This document shows, piece after piece, positions 1 through 8,074 of a DNA stretch of 37,293 bases. The DNA is from an uncultured Lachnospiraceae bacterium (lineage in GTDB: Bacteria; Bacillota; Clostridia; Lachnospirales; Lachnospiraceae). The position numbers and the translations under genes are program-made. A model generated the notes under the pieces. It was not told the DNA's origin. It searched no databases and worked only from the letters and a program-made list of their open reading frames with translations. Location: contig CAJULG010000018.1 of the NCBI GenBank assembly GCA_910587045.1, positions 1-37,293 of the forward strand. Reading direction: 5' to 3'. Within the stretch, counting starts at the first letter, position 1, and every line of letters starts with the position of its first letter.

Positions 1-56
1 TAAGTTTTCAAGGTACATTTATGTATCTAAAAGATATTATACGAGGAGGAAGGAAA

Positions 57-371
57 ATGGCAGATGTAGCTATTGTGGATGGAACAATTAAGACTGCGGA
101 GATTAAGGCAGTGCATACCCAGATTAAGGAACTGGTACTGTCTTATAAGGACGTGAATTTCGATGTTGAGCAGATTACAAAGCGGGTAAGACAGAACTGG
201 GTGGGAAAAGGACGGAATGAATTTGAGACCCAATATAATATCCTGATCAAGAAAATTGATGATTTCGGGGAAACGTTGCAGGAGATTTATGATGCACTGG
301 TGGATGCAGAGGCACAATATGCAGACATGGATGATAATATCCGTCAGGAATATGTCATGGCTATGAAATAA
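57..371 (+). CDS. WXG100-like / YwqI-type (DUF5344-like) type VII secretion partner protein
   Basis: A small 104-residue, almost wholly helical acidic protein. Its mid-chain W-V-G (W48) falls between two predicted helices, the hallmark turn of WXG100 helical hairpins. It reads like the small alpha-helical partners encoded just upstream of LXG effectors, such as Bacillus YwqI or the Lap proteins. In those systems the partner binds the effector N-terminus and helps present it to the EssC ATPase; that role here is inferred. The start at 57 is chosen because GAGGAGGA at 43-50 lies just upstream; an earlier in-frame ATG at 21 has no ribosome site. It is first in a tight run with the genes at 392 and 833. 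The family-level call (DUF5344) is from recollection of pattern, not a search. Confidence 0.72.
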   Translation: MADVAIVDGTIKTAEIKAVHTQIKELVLSYKDVNFDVEQITKRVRQNWVGKGRNEFETQYNILIKKIDDFGETLQEIYDALVDAEAQYADMDDNIRQEYVMAMK

Positions 372-391
372 CCGGAAAGGGAGGATAAGAT

Positions 392-808
392 ATGGCAAAC
401 AGCGGTTACTATCGTGATCTATATAAAGAGTTTGAACAGGAAGCGGAGGATTATGGAAGGGATATCGAAAAACTAGAGCAGATCAAAAAAAATCTGTCTG
501 GCGGTCTTTATGATGAGCAACTGGCAGTAAACCGGGAAATAAATGATCTGGTTGAAGATTTGAAAAAGGGAGTAAGACATAATTCTGTTTTTACCAACAA
601 AGCGGATGACCTGAAGGAAAACAAGGAAAAGTCTTCTTTTGATGATGCATCCCTCGGAGCGGCAATCAGCAGTCTGGAAAGTGAGATTTCCGTACTGCAG
701 AATAAGAAAAGGAATGCGGAGCTGAAGCGGGATGAAGCAAAACGAAAATATGAGGAGGAAAAGGAAAGGGAGCGTCAGGAAATATTAAATAGATTCTTTG
801 ATAAATAA
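392..808 (+). CDS. Coiled-coil LXG-associated protein, YwqH-type (DUF5082-like)
   Basis: A 138-residue highly charged protein. It has two long helical stretches, roughly residues 5-60 and 85-135, and the latter is an almost uninterrupted run of K, R and E typical of a coiled coil. There is no signal peptide or membrane segment. Its size, charge pattern and position between a WXG100-like gene and an LXG-like effector match the YwqH/DUF5082 family, thought to be effector-specific partners or targeting factors in type VII secretion. GGGAGGATAAG upstream gives a good ribosome site. The gap to the previous gene is 20 bases and to the next gene 24 bases, so the three are almost surely co-transcribed. 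The family assignment is by resemblance only. Confidence 0.65.
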   Translation: MANSGYYRDLYKEFEQEAEDYGRDIEKLEQIKKNLSGGLYDEQLAVNREINDLVEDLKKGVRHNSVFTNKADDLKENKEKSSFDDASLGAAISSLESEISVLQNKKRNAELKRDEAKRKYEEEKERERQEILNRFFDK

Positions 809-832
809 AAGAGGGAAAGGAAGGAGTAGAAC

Positions 833-2305
833 ATGGGAACAGTTGCAATATCCTACAGCAGTATTAAGGATGCTTCAAGAGAAGCAAAATCGGTAGCCAG
901 AAAGCTGGATGATTATGCAGATGAGCTTGTACGTTCTGTATATAACAAGTTAAACAGATATAAGGGAGAATGGACAGGCAATATATCATCCGCCAGCACC
1001 AGCATTAATAATAAGGTGAACGAGCTGCGCACGGCGGCAGGGGAATATGAAACCTATGCTACAGATCTGAAGGATTTACGAGAAGATTGTAAGGAAACGG
1101 ACAAGACGGTAAAATCCAGAATATCATCGCTGACTGCCAGCTTCAAAGAAGATCATGGGATCAGGAACAGTAAGGTGGAATATGCCATTAACTATTTTCT
1201 GACCAGTGCAGGTAATTCTTCTGCTGCCGGCAGATGGCTCGGGGAAGGAAAGGATTGGATAGATGGCGGAATAGACTATGTAAAACAGAGCATCAAGGGC
1301 TGGTATAATTATGAAGGAGGTAAGCAGTTCATAAAGGGTGCGGGTATGGCTATTCTCGATGGCGTAATTGCTATTGCAGGTCTTGTGGCGGGAATAGTGA
1401 TACTTTTTAGCGGTCCGGCTGGGTGGGCCCTTGCCGCTGCTATCGCAGGTGTGGTAGGTGGTGCAATAGGACTTGCAAATGCTGTAACTGATTTTATGTG
1501 TGAATGCATTGCTTATCATGATACGAATGCATTAAATGATCCAGCAAGTGGAAGGAGAACTAGTGAATTAAATAAGATATCAGATGTGCTTCGGGAATGG
1601 ACAGACTCAAAGTTGCTTCATGGTATAGGGAAAGGATTGGATCTGACGGAATTCGTGTGTACAGTTATAAATGTAGTAGATGGAGTTGGTGATTTTATGA
1701 AGAAGGGGATTGATTGGCTGGGCGGTATGAAGAATATGCATCTTAGGGATTTACGTATTAATAATATAATGACTAACATGAAAAATCGATTTGGAAATAT
1801 GAGATTTAATCATGCAGTAACTGAGTTAGGAATGCGGATAAGTATTAAAGATGGGATTTCAATAAAGGGAAGAGAATTATTAAGTGATTTTTTATGCAAT
1901 CTAAAAAATAACTATTGGAATTTCACAGAACCCAAATTTGGGCGTGATAGTGTTCAAAATATTGCGAATTTTGCAAAGGATATCCTTAGTGATGGTTTAG
2001 GATTTAATGATATTGAAACACATATTTTGTCAAATGGAATTGGGTTCTTTCGAGATGATTATAGTGGTGGAAAGGTTATCATGGCACAAAGTTTTGAAAA
2101 TGCATTTACTTTAAGTGATTTTGATAAGTTAACGGCTGTTAATACTGAGATTTTAAAACCAATATCCAATAGTATTGTAGAAAAGTTCTCTGGAAATTCC
2201 GGAGTTAATATATCAGTTCCGGATTTTCATGTACCAGAAATAAATTTTACGTTGCCAGAGATAAGTATTACAGCGCCGGAGATTACAACACTAAATGCAA
2301 ATTAA
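833..2305 (+). CDS. LXG/WXG-like polymorphic toxin-type effector, putative type VII substrate
   Basis: A 490-residue protein in three parts. Residues 1-110 are helical with a W-T-G turn (W47-G49), resembling the helical targeting domain of LXG/WXG effectors. Residues 168-220 are a Gly/Ala-rich hydrophobic stretch of the kind often found in the middle of LXG toxins and thought to help membrane passage. Residues about 300-490 are unlike any toxin domain I recognise and are encoded by much more AT-rich DNA: 27% GC in bases 1981-2040 against 60% in 1381-1440, counted by hand. The last 30 residues repeat a P-[DE]-[FI] pattern four times. Partner genes lie upstream. No obvious immunity gene follows, since the next gene encodes a TPR protein. 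Its function as an antibacterial effector is inferred from architecture; no catalytic motif was seen. Confidence 0.68.
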   Translation: MGTVAISYSSIKDASREAKSVARKLDDYADELVRSVYNKLNRYKGEWTGNISSASTSINNKVNELRTAAGEYETYATDLKDLREDCKETDKTVKSRISSLTASFKEDHGIRNSKVEYAINYFLTSAGNSSAAGRWLGEGKDWIDGGIDYVKQSIKGWYNYEGGKQFIKGAGMAILDGVIAIAGLVAGIVILFSGPAGWALAAAIAGVVGGAIGLANAVTDFMCECIAYHDTNALNDPASGRRTSELNKISDVLREWTDSKLLHGIGKGLDLTEFVCTVINVVDGVGDFMKKGIDWLGGMKNMHLRDLRINNIMTNMKNRFGNMRFNHAVTELGMRISIKDGISIKGRELLSDFLCNLKNNYWNFTEPKFGRDSVQNIANFAKDILSDGLGFNDIETHILSNGIGFFRDDYSGGKVIMAQSFENAFTLSDFDKLTAVNTEILKPISNSIVEKFSGNSGVNISVPDFHVPEINFTLPEISITAPEITTLNAN

Positions 2306-2344
2306 TTTTTTAAACTTATTAATTATAAAAATATGGAGGTATAT

Positions 2345-3673
2345 ATGGAAACAAGTGAAGCAAAATTAGAAGCAATGGATCTGAATCAGCAGGGGAGACA
2401 TTTATTGGAGGCAGGGAACCTGGAAGGAGCAAGAGAGAAGTTCGACCGGGCGATAGATATGGAACCGATGCTGATGGACAGTTACAAGAATTACGGTGAT
2501 CTGTATATGGCAATGCAGGAGTATAAGGAAGCAAAAAATCTATACAAGAAAGCATTGCTGATCGAAAAGAAGGGGGAACTGTATTTCCTGATCGGGAATG
2601 CCTGCTTTATGGCGGATGATGTACATGAAGGACTGGAGAATTATAATCAGGCGATTTCTGCCGGTTATGACGGAGAGGATATGCTGTTCTTTATGGGAAT
2701 GGCATATGAGCATCTGAATGACGATAGTATGGCATTGCGCTATTTTCAAAAGGCGTGTAATAAAAATCCATCCAGGCCGGATTTTGTTATTAAAAAGATA
2801 ACGACCTATGTACGGATGAATATGTTAGAGGATGCGGAGACCAATGCAGATGAATTAATAAAAAGTTCACCGGAATTATTTGACGGGTATCATATTAAGA
2901 TTCAGCTGTTATTGAATAAAGGGGATTATGAAGCGGCAGCAGATTTCGCAAAGGAAGCTTCTGACCGGTTTCCGGAGGATTCCGATCTGATGTATGATTA
3001 TGCGAAGTGCGTGGCATTGACAAAGAAGTACGAGGAAGCCTCCCGTCTGATCGAGCAGGCAAAGCAAATGAAATACTTTGAGAATTCCAGGCGTAATTTT
3101 ATCATGCTGGAGGCACAGGTTGCGGCGGAGCAGGGAGATGTAGAGAAAGCCATGCAATGCTGCAGGGAAAGTATCGAGCTTGACACGGAAGAATATTTTG
3201 ATGCAGAAGCCAGGTTTATGCTGATGAACCTGTGCCTTACAAAGCCGGATTTTGAGGGTGCCATGGGATATGCAGAAGAACTGATCCGAAAGAAGCAGGA
3301 GGACTCCTATTATTTTGCAGCCCTGTATTATCGGCCGTATTGTTTGAAACAGCTTGGCAGAACAGAAGAAGCACAGAAGCTGTATAAGGAGGCTAATTCC
3401 TTCTACCGGCTGATCACATTAAAAAAACCGGAGGCAACCGATGCATATTTGTACCGGGCAATGTGCCTGAAGGACCTCGAAGAATACGATAAGTCGCTGG
3501 AGCTGTTAGAATTTATAGATGGTGTGGCCGGTGATATTGCAGAGGTACATACGTTACGGGCAGAAATCTATCGTGCTCTGGGAAAGCAAATGCAGGCAGA
3601 GGAAGAAATGCAGAAGGCTTATGAGAAGAAGCCGGAGTTAAGAGAATTATATGAGAAAGGGGGAGAAAAATGA
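2345..3673 (+). CDS. TPR-repeat protein embedded in the type VII cassette
   Basis: A 442-residue soluble protein made almost entirely of tetratricopeptide repeats, about ten or eleven 34-residue units. Typical A/G-x-x-x-x and Y-x-x-A signatures occur, for instance around residues 15-50, 50-80, 85-115 and 385-435. There is no signal peptide or membrane helix, so it is cytoplasmic. TPR proteins act as protein-binding scaffolds. Placed between the effector and two WXG100 genes, it could be a chaperone, an adaptor or an atypical immunity protein; none of these is shown. The start at 2345 is preferred over an ATG at 2333 because GGAGG at 2335-2339 lies five bases before it. Its stop overlaps the next start (ATGA at 3670). 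Confidence 0.75.
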   Translation: METSEAKLEAMDLNQQGRHLLEAGNLEGAREKFDRAIDMEPMLMDSYKNYGDLYMAMQEYKEAKNLYKKALLIEKKGELYFLIGNACFMADDVHEGLENYNQAISAGYDGEDMLFFMGMAYEHLNDDSMALRYFQKACNKNPSRPDFVIKKITTYVRMNMLEDAETNADELIKSSPELFDGYHIKIQLLLNKGDYEAAADFAKEASDRFPEDSDLMYDYAKCVALTKKYEEASRLIEQAKQMKYFENSRRNFIMLEAQVAAEQGDVEKAMQCCRESIELDTEEYFDAEARFMLMNLCLTKPDFEGAMGYAEELIRKKQEDSYYFAALYYRPYCLKQLGRTEEAQKLYKEANSFYRLITLKKPEATDAYLYRAMCLKDLEEYDKSLELLEFIDGVAGDIAEVHTLRAEIYRALGKQMQAEEEMQKAYEKKPELRELYEKGGEK

Positions 3674-3987
3674 CGCTGGCATATGAAGGAAATACAGATT
3701 TAGCGTTTTCTACAGATGTATTAAGAAGCTGTGGAAAAGATTATAGTAAGGTTGCGGCGGATCTAAGAACAGTGGCATCCAAGCTGGATTCTTCCCTGAA
3801 CCAGTTAAAAAGTTCCGGCTGGACGACGCCGGCAGGGACGGCGTTTTATGACATGGTGGATACGGGCTGGAAAGATAATATTGAAAAATATGCGGATCTT
3901 CTGGATACCCTGAACGGTATTCTGGAAGAAGCAGCCAATAGCTATGAGGATTTGGAAACAAATCACATTGAGACAACTCAGTTATAG
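3670..3987 (+). CDS. WXG100-family protein with degenerate WXG turn
   Basis: A 105-residue helical protein of the size and layout of WXG100 (EsxA/EsxB-like) proteins: helix 1, then a turn containing W51, then helix 2 and an acidic tail. The turn reads W-T-T-P-A-G rather than a strict W-x-G, so the hairpin may be looser. It is translationally coupled to the TPR gene by a four-base overlap and is followed after 57 bases by a canonical WXG100 gene. Such proteins form homo- or heterodimers and are exported by the EssC/YukB machine. The two adjacent WXG100 genes may form a heterodimer; this is inference. Confidence 0.75.
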   Translation: MTLAYEGNTDLAFSTDVLRSCGKDYSKVAADLRTVASKLDSSLNQLKSSGWTTPAGTAFYDMVDTGWKDNIEKYADLLDTLNGILEEAANSYEDLETNHIETTQL

Positions 3988-4015
3988 AGCATAACAGTTG
4001 AAATCAACTGATGCT
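3988..4015 (+). other. Intercistronic hairpin between the two WXG100 genes
   Basis: Starting on the base after the stop codon, CAGTTG (3995-4000) pairs with CAACTG (4005-4010) around an AAAT loop. An outer AGCAT/ATGCT stem extends it past a two-base bulge. There is no T-run after it, so it is not a classical terminator. It may protect or separate the downstream mRNA. Confidence 0.5.
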
Positions 4016-4044
4016 ATAAAAGCCAAAAAAAGGAGGAAAAAGAA

Positions 4045-4338
4045 ATGGCAGGTATTCGAGTTACACCGGAGGAGCTTAATTCACAGGGAGGAGATCTGAT
4101 TGGATATGCAGGTCAATTATCTGAAGTTCTGCAGGAGATCGACAAAAAGATTAACGAAATTGGCTCAGAATGGGAGGGCCTGGCTCAGGATGCATACTTT
4201 GATATGTATACCACTATGAAGGAAAGCCTGAACCAGTTCCCGACACTTGTTGAGTCTCTTGGGCAGGCAACGCAGGGAGCTGCAAAAGCATTCAGTACGG
4301 TTGATTCTGAATTACAGAGTGGCTTTCAGTCTGCTTAA
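4045..4338 (+). CDS. WXG100-family secreted protein (EsxA-like)
   Basis: A 97-residue protein with the textbook WXG100 arrangement: a helix from about residue 7 to 39, a W-E-G turn at 43-45, then a second amphipathic helix to the end. It resembles EsxA/YukE proteins, which are small export substrates and structural cofactors of type VII secretion and act outside or on the cell surface. AGGAGGAAAAAG lies just before the ATG, an unusually strong ribosome site that suggests high expression. No Esx ATPase or membrane component is visible in this window, so the core machinery must be elsewhere, perhaps upstream of base 1. A long hairpin follows the gene. Confidence 0.88.
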   Translation: MAGIRVTPEELNSQGGDLIGYAGQLSEVLQEIDKKINEIGSEWEGLAQDAYFDMYTTMKESLNQFPTLVESLGQATQGAAKAFSTVDSELQSGFQSA

Positions 4339-4362
4339 TGCATAACTAAACAGAGGAGAAGG

Positions 4363-4394
4363 TTTTGAGAGGCTGTTTTTGCAGCCTCTCAAAA
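4363..4394 (+). terminator. Perfect 13-bp hairpin after the WXG100 gene, probable terminator or mRNA 3' end
   Basis: TTTTGAGAGGCTG (4363-4375) pairs perfectly with CAGCCTCTCAAAA (4382-4394) around a six-base loop. The following TTAATTT is only a weak T-run, so it may terminate partially or act as a stabilising 3' structure. The 4395-4547 stretch after it is AT-rich with no gene that I can see. Confidence 0.62.
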
Positions 4395-4561
4395 TTAATT
4401 TACGCGAAGGCACAAGGCAGGAGGAAATGTATGTACTTCTCTTATTCTAAAAATTGTACAGAAATTTTATTTTAATATATTGAAAATTATGGAATTAAAA
4501 TATAGAATAGAAAACATAGAGAATCAGTTATAACCTTGTCAGCTATAAGGGAGGATAAGCA

Positions 4562-5872
4562 GTGAATATTGGAACAATGGGAAGTATGGTGATGATAGCC
4601 AAAAGCTGGGACATCTTTAGCTTTGGATTCCGCCTTTTGAAAAAGAAGAATAAGGATCCGGATGAGATGAAGGCGGCAGGATCCTTTCGGACATTTATAT
4701 GCCTGACCGCTATCCTTGTACTGGCAGCGGCAATCGTTATCATGATCATCGTCGGTACTACGCTTGCGGGAATTCGTATGGGATCCGGCGAAAATAAGCG
4801 ATATGGCACGGTTTCAGGAGAATATATCCGATATGTTCAGGGTGAGAATAAATATCTGAAGATCTCAGAAACCGGTCTGGATGCATATGAATTAAGAGAC
4901 GGAGACCGCATTTTAATGATCTTCGACAGAGGGACGGATCAATTAAAGGATCTGGTGCCGGAAACGCAGTATGAAAAGAGGATGATTCTGAATGTAACAG
5001 CGTTGCTTTGCACAATGCTCGGGTGCGTTCTGCTGTTAATCGCTTTTGCGTTGATTGCACAGGGAACATTTGGAAGGCCGTTTGTTCTCTATTATAATCT
5101 AAGTCTGAAGCGGGAGAATCCGGCATGGGAGGCGGAGCCTCGAAGAAGATTATACGAGGAACACTATGCAATGGCATTTGCACAGAAGAAGAGTATCTGG
5201 CTGTCTGCGTTGATTGCGCTGGTGTTCTTACTGCTTCTGGGAGGTTTTTTTCTGTCCGGAGTGTTAGTAAGCGGAGAGGTATATACATTGCTGCCGGACC
5301 GGGGTCTGGTTCTGATTTCAAGAATTCTTGGCGGATGTTCCGGACTGGTTTATATTATATTGCTGTTTCTCCTTGTAAGATTTGATGACAGGATTCGTCC
5401 GCTGTATTCCGTGGGTGAGCATCTGCTTCATACACAGACATTTACAAGAAATGAGGCCGGCCGGCCCGGTTATTATACCAGGCAGGGAGAATGGATTCAG
5501 CTGGAGGAAGTAAAGGTAAAGCGGCAGGATGAGAAAATAGTAAGGCTTAAGTGCCGGTACCGGGTAAATAGAACCGGAAAAGAATTCTCCCGGGACAATT
5601 ATATCGCCAGGGAGGATCCCATGTTCCATTCTGTAATCGCATTGTCAGCTTCCCAAAGCGGAGGCTCCTTAAAACGTGCAAGGAATATATGGTTGTTATG
5701 GGTTATATTATTTATTTATATCATACTGACTGCAGGCAATCTTATCCTGTTAAGAGAGCGGGATAAAAATGTAACCGAATTTCAGGCAACAGAAAGAGAT
5801 TATAGAATTGGGGAGGTAAGGACATGCGAGAGATCCTGTATCAGGAAGCAAGCATTATGGAAGGATTGTTGA
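4562..5872 (+). CDS. Unrecognised multi-pass membrane protein
   Basis: A 436-residue protein that I do not recognise. About five membrane helices are visible, near residues 44-68, 141-166, 216-240, 252-280 and 378-400. Between them lie a segment of about 70 residues after helix 1 and one of about 100 residues after helix 4, both rich in charged and aromatic residues with beta-like patterning. The start is GTG at 4562, supported by AAGGGAGG at 4547-4554. The 3' end runs 49 bases into the next gene in another frame, so the two are almost surely translated from one mRNA. It lies directly downstream of the type VII cassette, separated by a hairpin, and may be an associated gene, but no secretion motif was found. 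Confidence 0.7.
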   Translation: MNIGTMGSMVMIAKSWDIFSFGFRLLKKKNKDPDEMKAAGSFRTFICLTAILVLAAAIVIMIIVGTTLAGIRMGSGENKRYGTVSGEYIRYVQGENKYLKISETGLDAYELRDGDRILMIFDRGTDQLKDLVPETQYEKRMILNVTALLCTMLGCVLLLIAFALIAQGTFGRPFVLYYNLSLKRENPAWEAEPRRRLYEEHYAMAFAQKKSIWLSALIALVFLLLLGGFFLSGVLVSGEVYTLLPDRGLVLISRILGGCSGLVYIILLFLLVRFDDRIRPLYSVGEHLLHTQTFTRNEAGRPGYYTRQGEWIQLEEVKVKRQDEKIVRLKCRYRVNRTGKEFSRDNYIAREDPMFHSVIALSASQSGGSLKRARNIWLLWVILFIYIILTAGNLILLRERDKNVTEFQATERDYRIGEVRTCERSCIRKQALWKDC

Positions 5873-6558
5873 AAAACAGGCAGGTTTTGATCACGGTTTA
5901 TCCGGATTGCCTTGAATTCGCATATTCCAAAGCACTGCCGGCAAGAGAACTGAAGGAGGTTCAGAGCCAGATTCCTTATATTGAGAAGGAAATTATTCCG
6001 TATGACAAGGTTCGGGAATATAAACGTATGGCGAGAACACTGCTGGAGATCACAGGTTATCAGATCTTTTTTGTCGGAGACTTCGAAGCTGAAAAGGCGG
6101 GAAAGAGAAGGAAGATCACAACGGCTTCCATTCAGACCCTGGACAGAAGGCTGTGGGATGCATTGGATGCCCACACACCATTAATCCCGGATGAGGATAG
6201 AATTAATATGGAGGCGGCGGGCATCCGACAGGCACTGGAGAATGCATCTGTGGAAAAGGGTGTACTGGAGATAGCAGTAGGAAAACAGATGATAAAAACC
6301 ATGCGGCTGTTCATCAATGATATTGAATGGAAGGAATATACATATCCGCCGGTGCGTGTTTCCCTTCCGTTAGGAACCTATCGCATTAAGATAGCCAGGG
6401 GGGTACAGAGTGCCAGTCCGGAAAATGCTTCTGATGCATATATGGATTACACCTATACAAATGAAGTGACCGTTACATTAAGTAAAGAGGTATCGGCAGT
6501 CCGGCTGTCTGCGCAGGATGGATTCTTATCACCAAGCCTTAAGATAATTTCCGGATAA
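5824..6558 (+). CDS. Unrecognised soluble protein, partner of the upstream membrane protein
   Basis: A 244-residue protein without a signal peptide or membrane helix. Residues 1-110 alternate short hydrophobic strands and helices, compatible with a small PH-like or mixed alpha/beta fold. Residues about 145-240 are strand-rich, with a basic segment and a final valine-rich strand set. No catalytic motif is evident. It starts inside the previous gene, overlapping by 49 bases, with GGGGAGGTAAG just before the ATG. Such deep overlap suggests coupled expression and possibly a complex with the membrane protein. The function is unknown. Confidence 0.65.
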   Translation: MREILYQEASIMEGLLKNRQVLITVYPDCLEFAYSKALPARELKEVQSQIPYIEKEIIPYDKVREYKRMARTLLEITGYQIFFVGDFEAEKAGKRRKITTASIQTLDRRLWDALDAHTPLIPDEDRINMEAAGIRQALENASVEKGVLEIAVGKQMIKTMRLFINDIEWKEYTYPPVRVSLPLGTYRIKIARGVQSASPENASDAYMDYTYTNEVTVTLSKEVSAVRLSAQDGFLSPSLKIISG

Positions 6559-6739
6559 GATACATCTTTTGTACATTTTGTGTAAAAACAAACCTGATTT
6601 AATAAAAAATACACAAAGAAAACCCCGAAATTGCCCCGTAGGATACGATTACAATCGACAATATACAATTTATTTACGGTAATTTTGCAGAAAAAGGCGA
6701 ATAAATTGGAATAATATTTGTGAAATTGCATAAAAACCA

Positions 6740-6768
6740 TTTAAAAAACTGGAATGAAGTGGTATAAT
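6740..6768 (+). promoter_or_regulatory. Likely sigma-A promoter of glgC
   Basis: A perfect TATAAT at 6763-6768 lies 17 bases after TTTAAA at 6740-6745, a 4/6 match to the -35 box. The region is very AT-rich and ends 31 bases before the glgC start. Confidence 0.6.
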
Positions 6769-6799
6769 AGTCCTATCATGCGCAAAGGGGTGACGACAT

Positions 6800-8074
6800 A
6801 TGATTAAGAAGGAAATGATAGCAATGCTTCTGGCAGGCGGCCAGGGCAGCCGGTTAGGCGTTCTGACCTCCAGACTGGCCAAGCCTGCGGTTGCTTTCGG
6901 CGGTAAGTACAAGATTATTGATTTCCCGCTCAGTAATTGTATCAATTCAGGTGTGGATACCGTCGGTGTACTTACACAGTACCGTCCGCTCAGACTGAAT
7001 CAGCATATCGGAATCGGTATGCCATGGGATCTGGACCGGAATATTGGCGGTGTTACGGTATTGCCTCCATATGAAAAAAGTACGGACAGCTCCTGGTATA
7101 CCGGTACGGCGAATGCCATATACCAGAATCTGGAATTCATGGAATATTATAATCCGGAATATGTACTGATCTTGTCCGGCGATCATATTTATAAGATGGA
7201 CTATGAAGTAATGCTGGATTACCATAAGGCAAGCAAGGCGGCAGTAACTCTGGCAACCTATGAGGTGCCGATGGAGGAAGCCAGCCGGTTCGGTGTGGTA
7301 ATTACGGATGATGAAGGCCGCATTCAGGAATTTGAGGAGAAGCCGGAGCATCCAAGAAGCAACAAGGCTTCCATGGGTATCTATATCTTCGACTGGAAGG
7401 TATTGAAGAATGCACTTCAGGTCATGAAGGATGTACCATCCTGCGACTTTGGCAAGCACATTATCCCGTATTGTCATGAGCAGGGTGAACGGATCTGTGC
7501 CTATGACTTCAAGGGCTACTGGAAGGACGTAGGAACGCTTGGCTCCTATTGGGAGGCGAACATGGAGCTGGTGGATATCATTCCGGAGTTCAATCTGTAT
7601 GAGGAGTTCTGGCGCATCTATACCAAGAGTGATGCTCTTCCGCCACAGTATATTGCAGATAATACGAAGGTTGGTAAATGTATTATCGGAGAAGGTACTG
7701 AGATTTATGGTGAGGTTGACCATTCCGTTATCGGTTCCGCGGTTACGATCGGCGAGGGTGCCGTTGTCCGGGATTCCATCATTATGAATGGTGCCGTGAT
7801 CGGAAAGAACTGTGTGGTTGAGAAGGCGATCATCGGTGAGAGTACAGTGATCGGTGATGGTGCAGTCCTGGGTGTAGGAGAATATGCACCAAGTGAATAC
7901 AATCCGAAGGTATATGCCTTCGATCTGGTTACCATCGGTGAAAAATCCGTCATACCTGCCAGCGTTAAGATTGGAAAGAATACTGCTATATTTGGAGAAA
8001 CGACTCTTGAGGACTACCCGGATGGCGAGCTGAAGAGTGGCGGAAGTTTGATAAAGGTAGGTGATTTGGCATGA
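6800..8074 (+). CDS. glgC: Glucose-1-phosphate adenylyltransferase, catalytic subunit
   Basis: A 424-residue enzyme that makes ADP-glucose and pyrophosphate from ATP and glucose-1-phosphate, the committed step of glycogen synthesis in the cytoplasm. The N-terminal nucleotidyltransferase motif G-G-Q-G-S-R-L (residues 13-19) is present. So are the following Lys-Pro and P-L-S-N-C-I-N-S-G stretch, the S-G-D-H-I-Y catalytic aspartate segment near 130 and the F-E-E-K-P sugar-phosphate site near 180. Residues about 300-400 form a left-handed beta helix of repeated I-G-x-x hexapeptides. Length is normal for the family. It overlaps glgD by four bases (ATGA). In Firmicutes GlgC works with GlgD as a heteromer. 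No glgA, glgB or glgP is in the window. Confidence 0.96.
   Translation: MIKKEMIAMLLAGGQGSRLGVLTSRLAKPAVAFGGKYKIIDFPLSNCINSGVDTVGVLTQYRPLRLNQHIGIGMPWDLDRNIGGVTVLPPYEKSTDSSWYTGTANAIYQNLEFMEYYNPEYVLILSGDHIYKMDYEVMLDYHKASKAAVTLATYEVPMEEASRFGVVITDDEGRIQEFEEKPEHPRSNKASMGIYIFDWKVLKNALQVMKDVPSCDFGKHIIPYCHEQGERICAYDFKGYWKDVGTLGSYWEANMELVDIIPEFNLYEEFWRIYTKSDALPPQYIADNTKVGKCIIGEGTEIYGEVDHSVIGSAVTIGEGAVVRDSIIMNGAVIGKNCVVEKAIIGESTVIGDGAVLGVGEYAPSEYNPKVYAFDLVTIGEKSVIPASVKIGKNTAIFGETTLEDYPDGELKSGGSLIKVGDLA

Noticed and set aside
1..56. Possible promoter before the first gene (TATTAT at 35-40)
   Set aside because: No -35 box at a proper distance, and the gene may be part of an operon starting outside the window.
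6577..6617. TTTGTGTA/TACACAAA pair after the gene ending at 6558
   Set aside because: Eight A/T-rich pairs with a 25-base loop and no T-run are too weak to call a terminator.
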